The notes beneath the pieces were generated by a model that did no database searches, was not told the DNA's origin, and worked only from the letters and a program-made list of their open reading frames with translations. The position numbers and the translations under genes were made by a program. This document shows positions 56,260 through 63,851 of a stretch of DNA of 64,000 nt, piece after piece. The DNA is from Roseimaritima ulvae (GTDB lineage: Bacteria > Planctomycetota > Planctomycetia > Pirellulales > Pirellulaceae): assembly GCF_008065135.1 (NCBI RefSeq), contig NZ_CP042914.1, forward strand, positions 3,162,001-3,226,000. The letters are read 5' to 3'. Position 1 is the stretch's first letter; each line of letters begins with the position of its first letter.

Positions 56260-57057
56260 ATGGGAATATTGAGCGGCAAAAAAGCATTGGTGACCGGTTC
56301 CTCACGCGGCATTGGCCGGGGAACGGCGGAAGAGTTGGCGCGGGCCGGCGCCGACGTGGTGGTGAATTACCGCAGTCATCCTGAAGACGCCGAAGAGGTC
56401 TGCGAGGTCTGTCGAGGGTTCGGCGTGCAAGCCTTCGCCGTGGCGGCGGATATGGGAATTCGTGAGCAGGCCGAAGGTTTGGTCGATCAGTCGGTGGAGA
56501 AGTTGGGCGGTTTGGATATCGTCGTCTCCAACGCCGTATATAGCGATCGCGAATTGTTTCTGGATGCCGATCTGGACGGTTTCCACAAGACCGTCGAAGT
56601 CAGTATGTGGGGCGCATTTTATTTGGTCCGGCACGCTGCGCGGTACATGCGCTCGGCCGCGGTAAAAGGCAACATCGTCGCCATCAGCAGCCCCCACGCT
56701 CACATGGCCATCCCCGGAGCGATGGCGTACAACATGGCCAAAGCCGCCACCGATCAAATGGCTCGCACCGCCGCGGTGGAATTAGCCGGATTCGGAATCC
56801 GCGTTAATATCGTGCATCCCGGTTGGACCGATACGCCGGGCGAACGCAAGTTCTTCTCGGAAGAAACGTTGAAGGAAAAGGGCAGCGAGTTGCCTCTGGG
56901 CCGGCTGGGCCATGCCAACGAGATCGGTAAAGGCGTGGTGTTTTTGGTCAGTCCCGAAAACCCCTACATCACCGGCAGCACGTTGACGATCGACGGCGGC
57001 ATCCAATTGCCGTGGCGGGAAATGTACCGCACCACCGAAGACCCCGACGAAGCGTAA
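56260..57057 (+). CDS. SDR family oxidoreductase (FabG-like)
   Basis: 265 residues from ATG 56260; an in-frame ATG at 56224 would add 12 residues. Short-chain dehydrogenase: the NAD(P) motif is ALVTGSSRGIGRGTAEELAR, followed by NAVYS (usual NNAG, here SNAVY), AISSPHAHMAIPGAMAYNMA with catalytic Ser, Tyr and Lys (YNMAK), and NIVHPGWTDTPGERKFFSEE. The C-terminal YITGSTLTIDGGIQL is typical of FabG-type reductases. The substrate is not predictable. Confidence 0.9.
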   Translation: MGILSGKKALVTGSSRGIGRGTAEELARAGADVVVNYRSHPEDAEEVCEVCRGFGVQAFAVAADMGIREQAEGLVDQSVEKLGGLDIVVSNAVYSDRELFLDADLDGFHKTVEVSMWGAFYLVRHAARYMRSAAVKGNIVAISSPHAHMAIPGAMAYNMAKAATDQMARTAAVELAGFGIRVNIVHPGWTDTPGERKFFSEETLKEKGSELPLGRLGHANEIGKGVVFLVSPENPYITGSTLTIDGGIQLPWREMYRTTEDPDEA

Positions 57058-57072
57058 CGGGGCCGCCACTTC

Positions 57073-57260
57073 GTAGCTACCGTCGGAATCGTAGCTACCG
57101 TCGCCAGACGGTGGGGGGCCGTCGGAATCGTAGCTACCGTCGCCAGACGGTGGGGGGCTGGTGTCGTTGGGTAGGTTGAACGATGGCTCGCCACGCTCTC
57201 TGTCCAAAGTCTGGCGACTTCGGCTACGGATTGACTACGCTCTGGCGAGCGTAGCTACGG
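57073..57260. repeat. Family A' tandem 39-bp repeat and family A copy
   Basis: A 39-bp unit (CGTCGGAATCGTAGCTACCG, then TCGCCAGACGGTGGGGGGC) occurs twice in direct order at about 57081-57158, after a truncated copy. A family A half-site (CCAAAGTCTGGCGACTTCGG) follows at 57203 and an A' element (CTCTGGCGAGCGTAGCTACG) ends at 57259. They fill the space between the convergent SDR and rsmD genes. Confidence 0.75.
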
Positions 57261-57266
57261 GGGCGA

Positions 57267-57959
57267 CTAACCCGCGGCGCCGCAGAGGGCCGGCGGTTCG
57301 TAAAATCCCAGCTGGGTGGAACCGTAGCGACGGATGTCCCAGGGTTCCAGGGGCAGCTGCGCCATGTCCCAATGAGCGTCGGTTTCGGTCACGATCACGC
57401 TGCCCTGGGGCGCGTGCCGGTCGACCCAGCGGATCATTTCGAATAGGGCTTCGCGTTTGTCGTCCCAAAACACGTACGGCGGGCAGATGAACACCAACCA
57501 GGGATGTGGCTCGTCCTGCTGCAGCATCAACTGGGGCAGCATCCGGAAAGCGTCGCCCACGACGACTCGCACCTGTTCTTTGACGTCCAGCTGTTCAACG
57601 GCGGTTTGAATGGACTTGGCCATCGGGCGATTCCATTCGGTGCAGTAAGCCTGCAGAGCTCCACGGCTGATCGATTCAAAGCCCAGAATCCCGGTGCCGG
57701 CGAACACGTCCCAGGCGATGGCGCCTTGGACGGCATGTTTGCCCAGCACATTAAATAGGTTTTCGCGGACGCTGTCCTTCATCGGACGGGTCGAGCGTTG
57801 ACCGTTGTAGCGGACCTGCCGCCCGCCCATCGAACCGCCGATAATCCGCAGGTTCGTGGGCCCGATCGACTTCAGCGGTGGGCCCGCCTTTTTCTCGCTC
57901 CGCTGTCTCGAGCCCCCCGTTTTGGAGGCCCCTGTTCGCGATCCACGTCGTGCAGCCAT
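57267..57959 (-). CDS. rsmD: 16S rRNA (guanine(966)-N(2))-methyltransferase RsmD
   Basis: 230 residues. The ATG at 57959 has AGAAGG six bases upstream. The RsmD N-terminal signature LRIIGGSMGGRQVRYNGQRS then TRPMKDSVRENLFNVL is clear, and SAM motif I is AWDVFAGTGILGFESISRGA. The catalytic motif IV reads FICPPYVF, with Cys where D/N/S is normal. It methylates G966 of 16S rRNA during 30S assembly. It has a basic, Lys/Arg-rich N-terminal extension of about 38 residues (SRTGASKTGGSRQRSEKKAG). Confidence 0.92.
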   Translation of the reverse strand: MAARRGSRTGASKTGGSRQRSEKKAGPPLKSIGPTNLRIIGGSMGGRQVRYNGQRSTRPMKDSVRENLFNVLGKHAVQGAIAWDVFAGTGILGFESISRGALQAYCTEWNRPMAKSIQTAVEQLDVKEQVRVVVGDAFRMLPQLMLQQDEPHPWLVFICPPYVFWDDKREALFEMIRWVDRHAPQGSVIVTETDAHWDMAQLPLEPWDIRRYGSTQLGFYEPPALCGAAG

Positions 57960-58009
57960 AAAATGCCTTCTCATCAAACCATTCGTATTATCCCTGCGTA
58001 GTGTACCGC

Positions 58010-59281
58010 ATGAGAACTATATTCCGGAACCGTCCGTTGCCCGTCGCTGTGATTGTTGCTGCCTTGTCGCTGGGATGCCTGGTGGCGGAGGGACCCGCGG
58101 CTGTGGCTCAGGACGGTGATGCTCAGCCGTCGGCGGCCGAAACCGCCGATCCGCCCGCTGAGGCCGAGGGCCAGCCGGCGGGCGAAACCGTCGATGACGA
58201 TCCGGTGGGCCGCGAGTTATTGGCCGAATATGAAAAACGCCGCACGACCTGGGCTGAATCCATGGTCACCCTGCGGGACGCTCAAATCCGGTTTCATAAT
58301 GGCGGCGAAGAGACCGAGGAGCAGTATCGGCAGATCGTTCGAGAACAATTGACCGTCGCCCGCAGCCGGTATGACGAGCTGCTGGAGCAGGTCGTCAAAA
58401 TGCTGCAATACAATCCCAACGGTGGCGATTTTCTAAAATCCTTTTTGGCCCAAACGGTCGCCCATCGCGGGCATGTGGATTGGTATGAGAACCTGGCGAA
58501 GCCGGTTGAAATGCTGGAAGAATTTTTGTCGGAACGCGTCGATAGCGAATTCCATTCCATCGCCGGACGGGCGCAAGTGGTGGCCGGCAACTTCGAACAG
58601 GCTAGCCGTCATCTGCAGTTGGCCCTGCAAACGGAGAAACCGCTGGACTGCGACCTGCGGTTGTTGGGCACCCTTGATCGCTTGGCGGCGGCCTGGAATG
58701 CCGAGCAAGAACGGTTGGCGAGCGATCCTGACGATCTGCCCCTGGTCGAGATCGAGACCACTCGCGGCAAGATGCTGATCGAATTGTACGAAGATCAGGC
58801 CCCCAATACCGTTGCCAACTTTATTCAATTGGTGGACCAGGGCTTTTATGATGAATTGCCCTTCTATCAAGTGGTGGACCATCTGTTCGCGATGACGGGG
58901 GATCCCTATGGCGATGGTAGCGGCGATTCGGGGCACCACATTGCCGACGAAGCCGACCATCCCGATGCCCGCTCCCCCCTCCGCGGCTCGTTGGTGATGG
59001 CTAAACTGCCGGTGCCCGGTGATCCGCAGGGCCGCACTGTCGACGATTCGGCCAGCAGCCAATTTATGATCTTGCTGCTGCCACTGGAGCTTCCCGCTGG
59101 CAAGTACACCACGTTCGGCCGCGTGATCGAAGGCCTGCCGGCGGTCTCGTATTTCACACGCCTGGACCCCACCAAGAAGACCGACAAAAACGAGGTCAAG
59201 ATGCCGCCCGATCGGATCCTGACGGCCAAAGTGGTCCGCAAACGGGACCACGATTATGAGGTGAAGTACGTGGAGGAGTAG
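58010..59281 (+). CDS. Secreted cyclophilin-type peptidyl-prolyl isomerase-like protein, catalytic Arg not conserved
   Basis: 423 residues from ATG 58010 (a GTG at 58001 is in frame). Signal peptide at about 5-34 (LPVAVIVAALSLGCLVAEGP). A Pro/Glu/Ala-rich stretch and a helical, TPR-like region (about 65-240) precede the cyclophilin domain (about 245-415): VEIETTRGKMLIELYEDQAP, NFIQLVDQGFYDELPFYQVV, GSLVMAKLP, SSQFMILL and FGRVIEG. The catalytic Arg of cyclophilins (FHR) is replaced by Gln (FYQ), so isomerase activity is doubtful. A periplasmic chaperone-like role is possible. Divergent from rsmD. Confidence 0.85.
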   Translation: MRTIFRNRPLPVAVIVAALSLGCLVAEGPAAVAQDGDAQPSAAETADPPAEAEGQPAGETVDDDPVGRELLAEYEKRRTTWAESMVTLRDAQIRFHNGGEETEEQYRQIVREQLTVARSRYDELLEQVVKMLQYNPNGGDFLKSFLAQTVAHRGHVDWYENLAKPVEMLEEFLSERVDSEFHSIAGRAQVVAGNFEQASRHLQLALQTEKPLDCDLRLLGTLDRLAAAWNAEQERLASDPDDLPLVEIETTRGKMLIELYEDQAPNTVANFIQLVDQGFYDELPFYQVVDHLFAMTGDPYGDGSGDSGHHIADEADHPDARSPLRGSLVMAKLPVPGDPQGRTVDDSASSQFMILLLPLELPAGKYTTFGRVIEGLPAVSYFTRLDPTKKTDKNEVKMPPDRILTAKVVRKRDHDYEVKYVEE

Positions 59282-59294
59282 GACAGCAAGGAAA

Positions 59295-59500
59295 AGAAAG
59301 GACAGAAAGGGACAGAAAGGACAGAAAGGACAGAAAGGACAGAAAGGACAGAAAGGGACGGTGACTGCTTGGCGGTTGCCTGACGGAACGGACTGTGTCC
59401 TTTTCGTCTCTTATGTCCTTTAGGTCCCTTTGCCCTGCCCTATCCCTTTGCCCTGTCCTGTCCCTTTGCCCTGCCCTGTCCCTCTGCCCTGCCGCCCCCT
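59295..59500. repeat. Tandem purine tract (GGACAGAAAG)n and pyrimidine tract (CCCTTTGCCCTGTCC)
   Basis: 59303-59357 contains about six copies of a 10-bp unit GGACAGAAAG, nearly all purine. 59398-59499 is a pyrimidine-rich tandem array (TCCCTTTGCCCTGTCCTGTC). The two tracts are roughly complementary, so a large hairpin is possible between the convergent cyclophilin-like and repeat-protein genes. Confidence 0.8.
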
Positions 59501-59511
59501 AACGCCACTCT

Positions 59512-61356
59512 TTAGCGAGCCACGGTGTCGGTTTCTTGTCCGCCGTTGGCGATGCGAGGCTGGAAGGGACTGGCGATCGAACGCACAAAGTCCAGGACAG
59601 CCTGCAGGTTTTCGTCAATCGCTTCCAAGTCGTCGTGGCTGGCGTCGGCAATATCCAGCTCGCTTTCAAAATCTTCCAGCGGGCAGCACACCTGAGGCGT
59701 GTCACGCTGGTCCATCACGACCAGATCTTCCGGAGCCGGGGGCACGGGCAGTGGGGCGGCAGCCGGCGGGCCGACCAGAGCGGGCTGAACCGGCAGTTGT
59801 TCGGCCAACTGGCTCAGCAGCGAATCGGCTTGCCGGCCAGCGTATTGCGTGGCCGACAGCAAGCGTTCCCCAATCGCTTCGGGCTGCACGCTCGATCGCA
59901 GCCAACCTTCGGGCCGCAGCGCGTCGCTGGCTTGCCAGACGACTTCGTCCAACAAGCATTCCAGCGAGCCCGCAGCCGCCAAGGCGACCTCTTCGCTCGG
60001 CGTCGCGTCCTCACTCGGCGTCGCGTCCGCGGCCACTTGCATCGGAGCCGGTTCGATGACGGCTTCGTCGTCGGCCGCTGCTTCGTCGGCTACTGCTTCC
60101 ACAACCGCCACGGTGTCCTGAGCCGGCGAATCATTCCAGATCGCACTCGCATACGGCTCCACTTCCCCGCAGTCGATGGCATCCAGATCGACGGCATCCA
60201 GTTCGACCGGGGCGGCGATGGCTACTTCTTCGACTTCCGGAGTCGCAGCTGGAGCAGAAGCGTCCATTTGCAGCGGGATGGGTACGCTGCGGCTGGGTCG
60301 GGGGATCCCGTCGGCAAAGATTTGCCACTGCAGAGCGTCGGTGGCCGTCAAGTCATAGGGCAGATACTCTTCGGGATCGCGAAGCGTGCAGATGATCGGG
60401 CTGTCCATCAGGCGAGCCATTTCCTCCACCGCGAGCTCCGCCACTTCGGCGACCTCTTCCACCGCCGGCTCGACGACTTCCACGACTTCGACGATTTCTT
60501 CCACCGCCGGCTCAGCCACTTCCACCACTTCGGCGACTTCTTGCACCGCGGGCTCAGCGGCTTCCGCCACTTCCGCGATTTCTTCCACTGCGGGCTCGGC
60601 GACTTCCGCCACTTCGGCGATTTCTTCCACTGCGGGCTCAGCGGCTTCCACGACTTCGGCGATTTCTTCCACTGCCGGCTCAGCCACTTCCACGACTTCG
60701 GCGATTTCTTCCGCCGCCGGCTCAGCGGCTTCCACGACTTCGGCGATTTCTTCCGCCGTCGGCTCAGCCGCTTCTGCGACTTCCGCGATTTCTTCTGCTA
60801 CGGGCTCGGCGGCTTCGGCCACTTCGATGACTTCTTCCATGGCCAGCTCAGCCGCATCTGCGACTTCTTCCACAGCGGGCTCCGCTGCTTCGGCAACTTC
60901 CAGGCTTTCTTGTGCTGCGACGTCGGCTACTTCTTCCGCTGCGGGCTCGGCGATTTCGGCGACTTCCTCGGCCGGTGTGGCGACAACTTCCGTGACAACT
61001 TCGACGGACGGTGGGGATGCTTCAGCGGGTTGGTTGACATCCAGAGGCTCTTCGCTGGCCAGTTGGTCAATGGCGCCTGCGAGTGGATCGGAATCATCCG
61101 CGACGGTTTGTACGTCGGCGGACTGTGGGGCGTCGGCTTCGTCGAGAGTGTCCAAGGAGTAGCCTTCGGGGACACAGTATTCGATCCCGGCGAGGGCGTT
61201 GGCGGCGGCGATTTTAGCCGCGTCGGTGGGAGTCATGTCGGCGCAGATGGGGATCGGCGCGTGAGAACATTGGTTGAGGAAATGCTGGGCTTGCGCCAAG
61301 GTGGGAAACAAACAGAGAGCCAAGCCAGCTAACCAGACGCGTAGTCGAAGTTTCAT
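59512..61356 (-). CDS. Secreted acidic repeat protein (14-residue EPAVEEIAEVVEAA repeats)
   Basis: 614 residues. The start at 61356 has AGGAGG (61365-61370) eight bases upstream. A signal peptide (LRVWLAGLALCLFPTLAQA) ends near residue 23. Residues 23-60 hold a small Cys-containing segment (FLNQCSHAPIPICADMTPTD). From 184 to 309 there are nine consecutive 14-residue repeats rich in Glu, Ala and Val, with less regular ones before. The long C-terminal part (320-614) is acidic, Pro/Ala-rich and has no recognised domain. The repeats should form an extended helix or coil. Function unknown; possibly a structural or cell-surface protein. Confidence 0.8.
   Translation of the reverse strand: MKLRLRVWLAGLALCLFPTLAQAQHFLNQCSHAPIPICADMTPTDAAKIAAANALAGIEYCVPEGYSLDTLDEADAPQSADVQTVADDSDPLAGAIDQLASEEPLDVNQPAEASPPSVEVVTEVVATPAEEVAEIAEPAAEEVADVAAQESLEVAEAAEPAVEEVADAAELAMEEVIEVAEAAEPVAEEIAEVAEAAEPTAEEIAEVVEAAEPAAEEIAEVVEVAEPAVEEIAEVVEAAEPAVEEIAEVAEVAEPAVEEIAEVAEAAEPAVQEVAEVVEVAEPAVEEIVEVVEVVEPAVEEVAEVAELAVEEMARLMDSPIICTLRDPEEYLPYDLTATDALQWQIFADGIPRPSRSVPIPLQMDASAPAATPEVEEVAIAAPVELDAVDLDAIDCGEVEPYASAIWNDSPAQDTVAVVEAVADEAAADDEAVIEPAPMQVAADATPSEDATPSEEVALAAAGSLECLLDEVVWQASDALRPEGWLRSSVQPEAIGERLLSATQYAGRQADSLLSQLAEQLPVQPALVGPPAAAPLPVPPAPEDLVVMDQRDTPQVCCPLEDFESELDIADASHDDLEAIDENLQAVLDFVRSIASPFQPRIANGGQETDTVAR
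60430..60807 (-). repeat. 42-bp tandem repeats encoding nine 14-residue units
   Basis: Nine in-frame copies on the minus strand, each encoding E-P-x-x-E-E-x-x-E-V-x-E-x-x. On the plus strand the unit looks like GGCGATTTCTTCCACTGCGG followed by GCTCAGCGGCTTCCACGACT. Imperfect copies extend the array to about 60950. Confidence 0.85.
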
Positions 61357-61364
61357 CTTCGAGT

Positions 61365-61370
61365 CCTCCT
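61365..61370 (-). promoter_or_regulatory. Ribosome binding site of the repeat protein gene
   Basis: AGGAGG on the minus strand, eight bases before the ATG at 61356. This supports the start and shows that this organism uses strong Shine-Dalgarno sequences for some genes. Confidence 0.6.
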
Positions 61371-61586
61371 GACAAACCTCGCCGGGACTTCCATGATCGG
61401 AATATGATCAGGCGAGTTTGCGAATAAAATGGGGTGGGAATAAATAGGTTGGGCGACTGTCATGTCGCAGTGGGATCTGAAGGAGGCTATCGGCGAGTTT
61501 AGCGATCACGGTCAAGGTGCCGGTTGCGAAATAGGCAACGATTCGCTAGCAGTGGGCGGTTTGGGGGGGCTGGTCCGGTATTCCAC

Positions 61587-61747
61587 GTAGCATCGGCCCC
61601 CGGCCCGTGTGTTCTGCTACGTAGCATGGGTCCCCGGCCCGTGTGGTCTTCCCCGTAGCATGGGGCCCTGACCCGTGTGGTCTTCCCCGTAGCATGGGTC
61701 CCCGGCCCGTGTGGTCTCGTACGTAGCATGGGGCCCCGGCCCGTGTG
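61587..61747. repeat. Family B array: five direct copies with exact 34-bp period
   Basis: Copies of GTAGCATGGGTCCCCGGCCC followed by GTGTG start at 61587, 61621, 61655, 61689 and 61723. Each has a core of ~25 bases and a 9-base spacer (variants of GTCTTCCCC). No gene lies between 61357 and 61977; 61748-61886 separates this array from the inverted one. Confidence 0.9.
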
Positions 61748-61886
61748 CGAAGAACCGGGTGGGATGGCAAAATGCAAAATGCAAATTGCAAAATGTCCGC
61801 ACCGCAAGCGAGCTGAGAGTTGGGTGGGCGGTCCGTCGCTTTTCCGTGAACGTGGTACAAACTACGGTGCGGCGATTTGCGCTATC

Positions 61887-61977
61887 CACGGGCCTTGGAC
61901 CCATGCTACCGAGAAGATTACACGGGCCGGGGGCCCATGCTACGGGGAAGACTACACGGGGGCTTATCCCATGCTGC
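61887..61977. repeat. Family B array, inverted: three copies with 34-bp period
   Basis: Inverse copies (CACGGGCCTTGGACCCATGC then TAC) start at 61887, 61921 and 61955, again exactly 34 bases apart. The last is degenerate and ends directly at the stop codon of lptE (61978). Confidence 0.85.
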
Positions 61978-62547
61978 TTACCAGCGCATTTCCATATTGG
62001 AGACGATCCGGGTGGCCAGATCATCGATGGCGTCTTGCAGTTCGGTTTCCACCGACTGGCCGGCTTCGGGGACAAGTCGACCGCTTTGCGAAAAGGTGAA
62101 GGCCAGCGAGTTGTCGGGCAGCAGCTGATTTTGCATCAGGACCTGACCGCTGCGGTCCAACCAAGTGGCTTGCACCGAGACAACGGCATCGAGCGCCCGA
62201 GGATCGTCGCCGGAGGTTTCAGTCAGGACCCGTTTGGTCTCGGTTAAGAATCGTACGGTGAGCGTACTGTCGGCTGTGGGATCGCCGGTGACTTTATAAG
62301 GCGTACGCTGTTCAATTTCGCGATTCACCGCTTCGGTCAGGCGAACGCCCAAGTCATGACGGAAGGTATCGTTTCGCGCAACCGGCACGTACACCGTGCG
62401 GATATCGCTGCGGTACATCGCATGAGGACCGATCTGATAGCCCGCGCAGCCCACGGTCGAGAGCACGCTGACGAGGCACAGGGCCATCGTCCAGACTGGC
62501 TGGAGTCGCGTTGGAGCGGTGGGAGGAGCAGGCATTGTCATCACCAT
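61978..62547 (-). CDS. lptE: LptE family LPS-assembly lipoprotein
   Basis: 189 residues. GAGG (62557-62560), inside the end of the upstream gene, serves as the ribosome binding site. Signal sequence TMALCLVSVLSTVGC with a likely lipoprotein Cys. The mature part AGYQIGPHAMYRSDIRTVYV, then RHDLGVRLTEAVNREIEQRT, and AVVSVQATWLDRSGQVL and VETELQDAIDDLATRIVSNM, is the LptE pattern. LptE plugs the LptD outer-membrane channel during lipopolysaccharide export. It is encoded after a BamD-like lipoprotein gene (gap of 6 bases). This supports a Gram-negative-type outer membrane in the host. Confidence 0.88.
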   Translation of the reverse strand: MVMTMPAPPTAPTRLQPVWTMALCLVSVLSTVGCAGYQIGPHAMYRSDIRTVYVPVARNDTFRHDLGVRLTEAVNREIEQRTPYKVTGDPTADSTLTVRFLTETKRVLTETSGDDPRALDAVVSVQATWLDRSGQVLMQNQLLPDNSLAFTFSQSGRLVPEAGQSVETELQDAIDDLATRIVSNMEMRW

Positions 62548-62553
62548 CGGTGC

Positions 62554-63825
62554 TTACCTCAGCACGGTGCCGCCTTCGGAAAGGATCAGCGGTTTGCTGC
62601 GGCGTTCATTGGGAAACGCATCGGACAGCCAAGCGAAACGCTTGGGCGGTAGATCCGGCAGATCGGAAAAGGCTGCCAAACGCTCGCGTGCCTGAGCGGC
62701 AAAGGGCGTGTTGGGATGCTTTTCTAGGACTTCCTGGTAGTACACCCGAGCGGCGCCGTATTCTTTGCGTCGTTCACGATAGCGGCCGCGATAGTCCAGT
62801 TTTTCAGCTTTCTTGAAGTCGATTTCAGCGGCAATTTTCGCCAGTTCGTCGCTCAGCTGGGGATCATTCATGCGATCCGGGAACCGCCGCCGTGTCTGCC
62901 GCAACAATTTTTCCGCTTCGTCCAGCATGATCCCACTGTAGCTGGGCCCGGCATAGATCAACAGTTTGCAGCGGAGACCCATGATGTGGGCGTTGAACTG
63001 GTGTTCGCTGTCGGGAAAGGTTTCCCGCAGGTCCGTGAAGAACTCGTCGGCGTCCTGGTATTTGCCCTGACGCATCTTTTCCACGCCGGCCGCCATCGTG
63101 GCGTCGTCGGATAACACGCCGGTGGGATCGTTGTAGCGGATGTTATCCAATACGCGGATGGCGTGTCCGTCGACATCGAAGAAGGGGCGGGAAGGATCGA
63201 AGAAGTTGACGGGCATCCAACTGCGATCTCCGGCTTTTTCGGTTTCGATCCAGTATTGGCTGATTTCAAACAGACGAGCGGCCGCGCGATCATTGTGGCG
63301 ATTACGAGGGTGTTCCTTCTGCAGCTTGGAAAACATCTCTTCGGCGTCGGTCAGTTGGTCGGCAAAAAAATAGCTCTCGCCGGCCATCAATAGAGCGTCT
63401 TGTTCCAACGCCGATCCTCGATGGGCTTCGCCCGCGCGGACAAACAGCTTGGCGGCCTTTTCGTATTCCTTCTTGGCTTGTTCGCGGGGCAGGTTAGCGG
63501 CCGCGGCAAATACCTGGTCGGCCTCGCGGTATAGCAGCTTCGCCTTCTCGCGGTTTTCCGGTTCGCGGCCGGTCATGTAACTGATCATGCGATTGGTCGA
63601 GCGTTCGGTCGCGGCTCGGATGCCGGTTTCTTCTTCCGGACTGTGAGCAGCCGTTTCGGCAACCACCGTCGGTTGGTGGTCAGGCGGAGGTCCCACCAGC
63701 GACCGCATTCCAGCGGAACTGCGCTCGGTCAGTGTTTGGCAACCGCACAGCGACATGCTCGCTGCCGCTAGCAAGACAAACAACGTCGGGCTCAGCGGAC
63801 GAGGGTTGCAGGTTGATTCAGACAT
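62554..63825 (-). CDS. BamD/YfiO-like TPR outer-membrane lipoprotein
   Basis: 423 residues from ATG 63825, preceded by AGGA. Signal sequence SPTLFVLLAAASMSLCGC gives a lipoprotein Cys. Several TPR units follow: AKLLYREADQVFAAAANLPR, QDALLMAGESYFFADQLTDA, EEMFSKLQKEHPRNRH, KYQDADEFFTDLRETFPDSE and GAARVYYQEVLEKHPNTPFA. This is the arrangement of BamD/ComL lipoproteins, which help fold outer-membrane beta-barrels. It is larger than E. coli BamD (about 245 residues), having ~150 extra residues in the middle, so a strict BamD role is uncertain. Co-transcribed with lptE. Confidence 0.8.
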   Translation of the reverse strand: MSESTCNPRPLSPTLFVLLAAASMSLCGCQTLTERSSAGMRSLVGPPPDHQPTVVAETAAHSPEEETGIRAATERSTNRMISYMTGREPENREKAKLLYREADQVFAAAANLPREQAKKEYEKAAKLFVRAGEAHRGSALEQDALLMAGESYFFADQLTDAEEMFSKLQKEHPRNRHNDRAAARLFEISQYWIETEKAGDRSWMPVNFFDPSRPFFDVDGHAIRVLDNIRYNDPTGVLSDDATMAAGVEKMRQGKYQDADEFFTDLRETFPDSEHQFNAHIMGLRCKLLIYAGPSYSGIMLDEAEKLLRQTRRRFPDRMNDPQLSDELAKIAAEIDFKKAEKLDYRGRYRERRKEYGAARVYYQEVLEKHPNTPFAAQARERLAAFSDLPDLPPKRFAWLSDAFPNERRSKPLILSEGGTVLR

Positions 63826-63851
63826 CCGTGTCCTCAGCAAAATTAAGTCGG

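Noticed and set aside
59536-61332. 598-residue plus-strand open frame, opposite the acidic repeat protein
   Set aside because: It has no signal or domain, its His/Phe/Asp-rich repeats mirror the codons of the minus-strand repeats, and the minus-strand gene has a signal peptide and a good AGGAGG site.
61587-61747. CRISPR array
   Set aside because: Regular period, but the spacers are only nine bases and nearly identical, and there are no cas genes.
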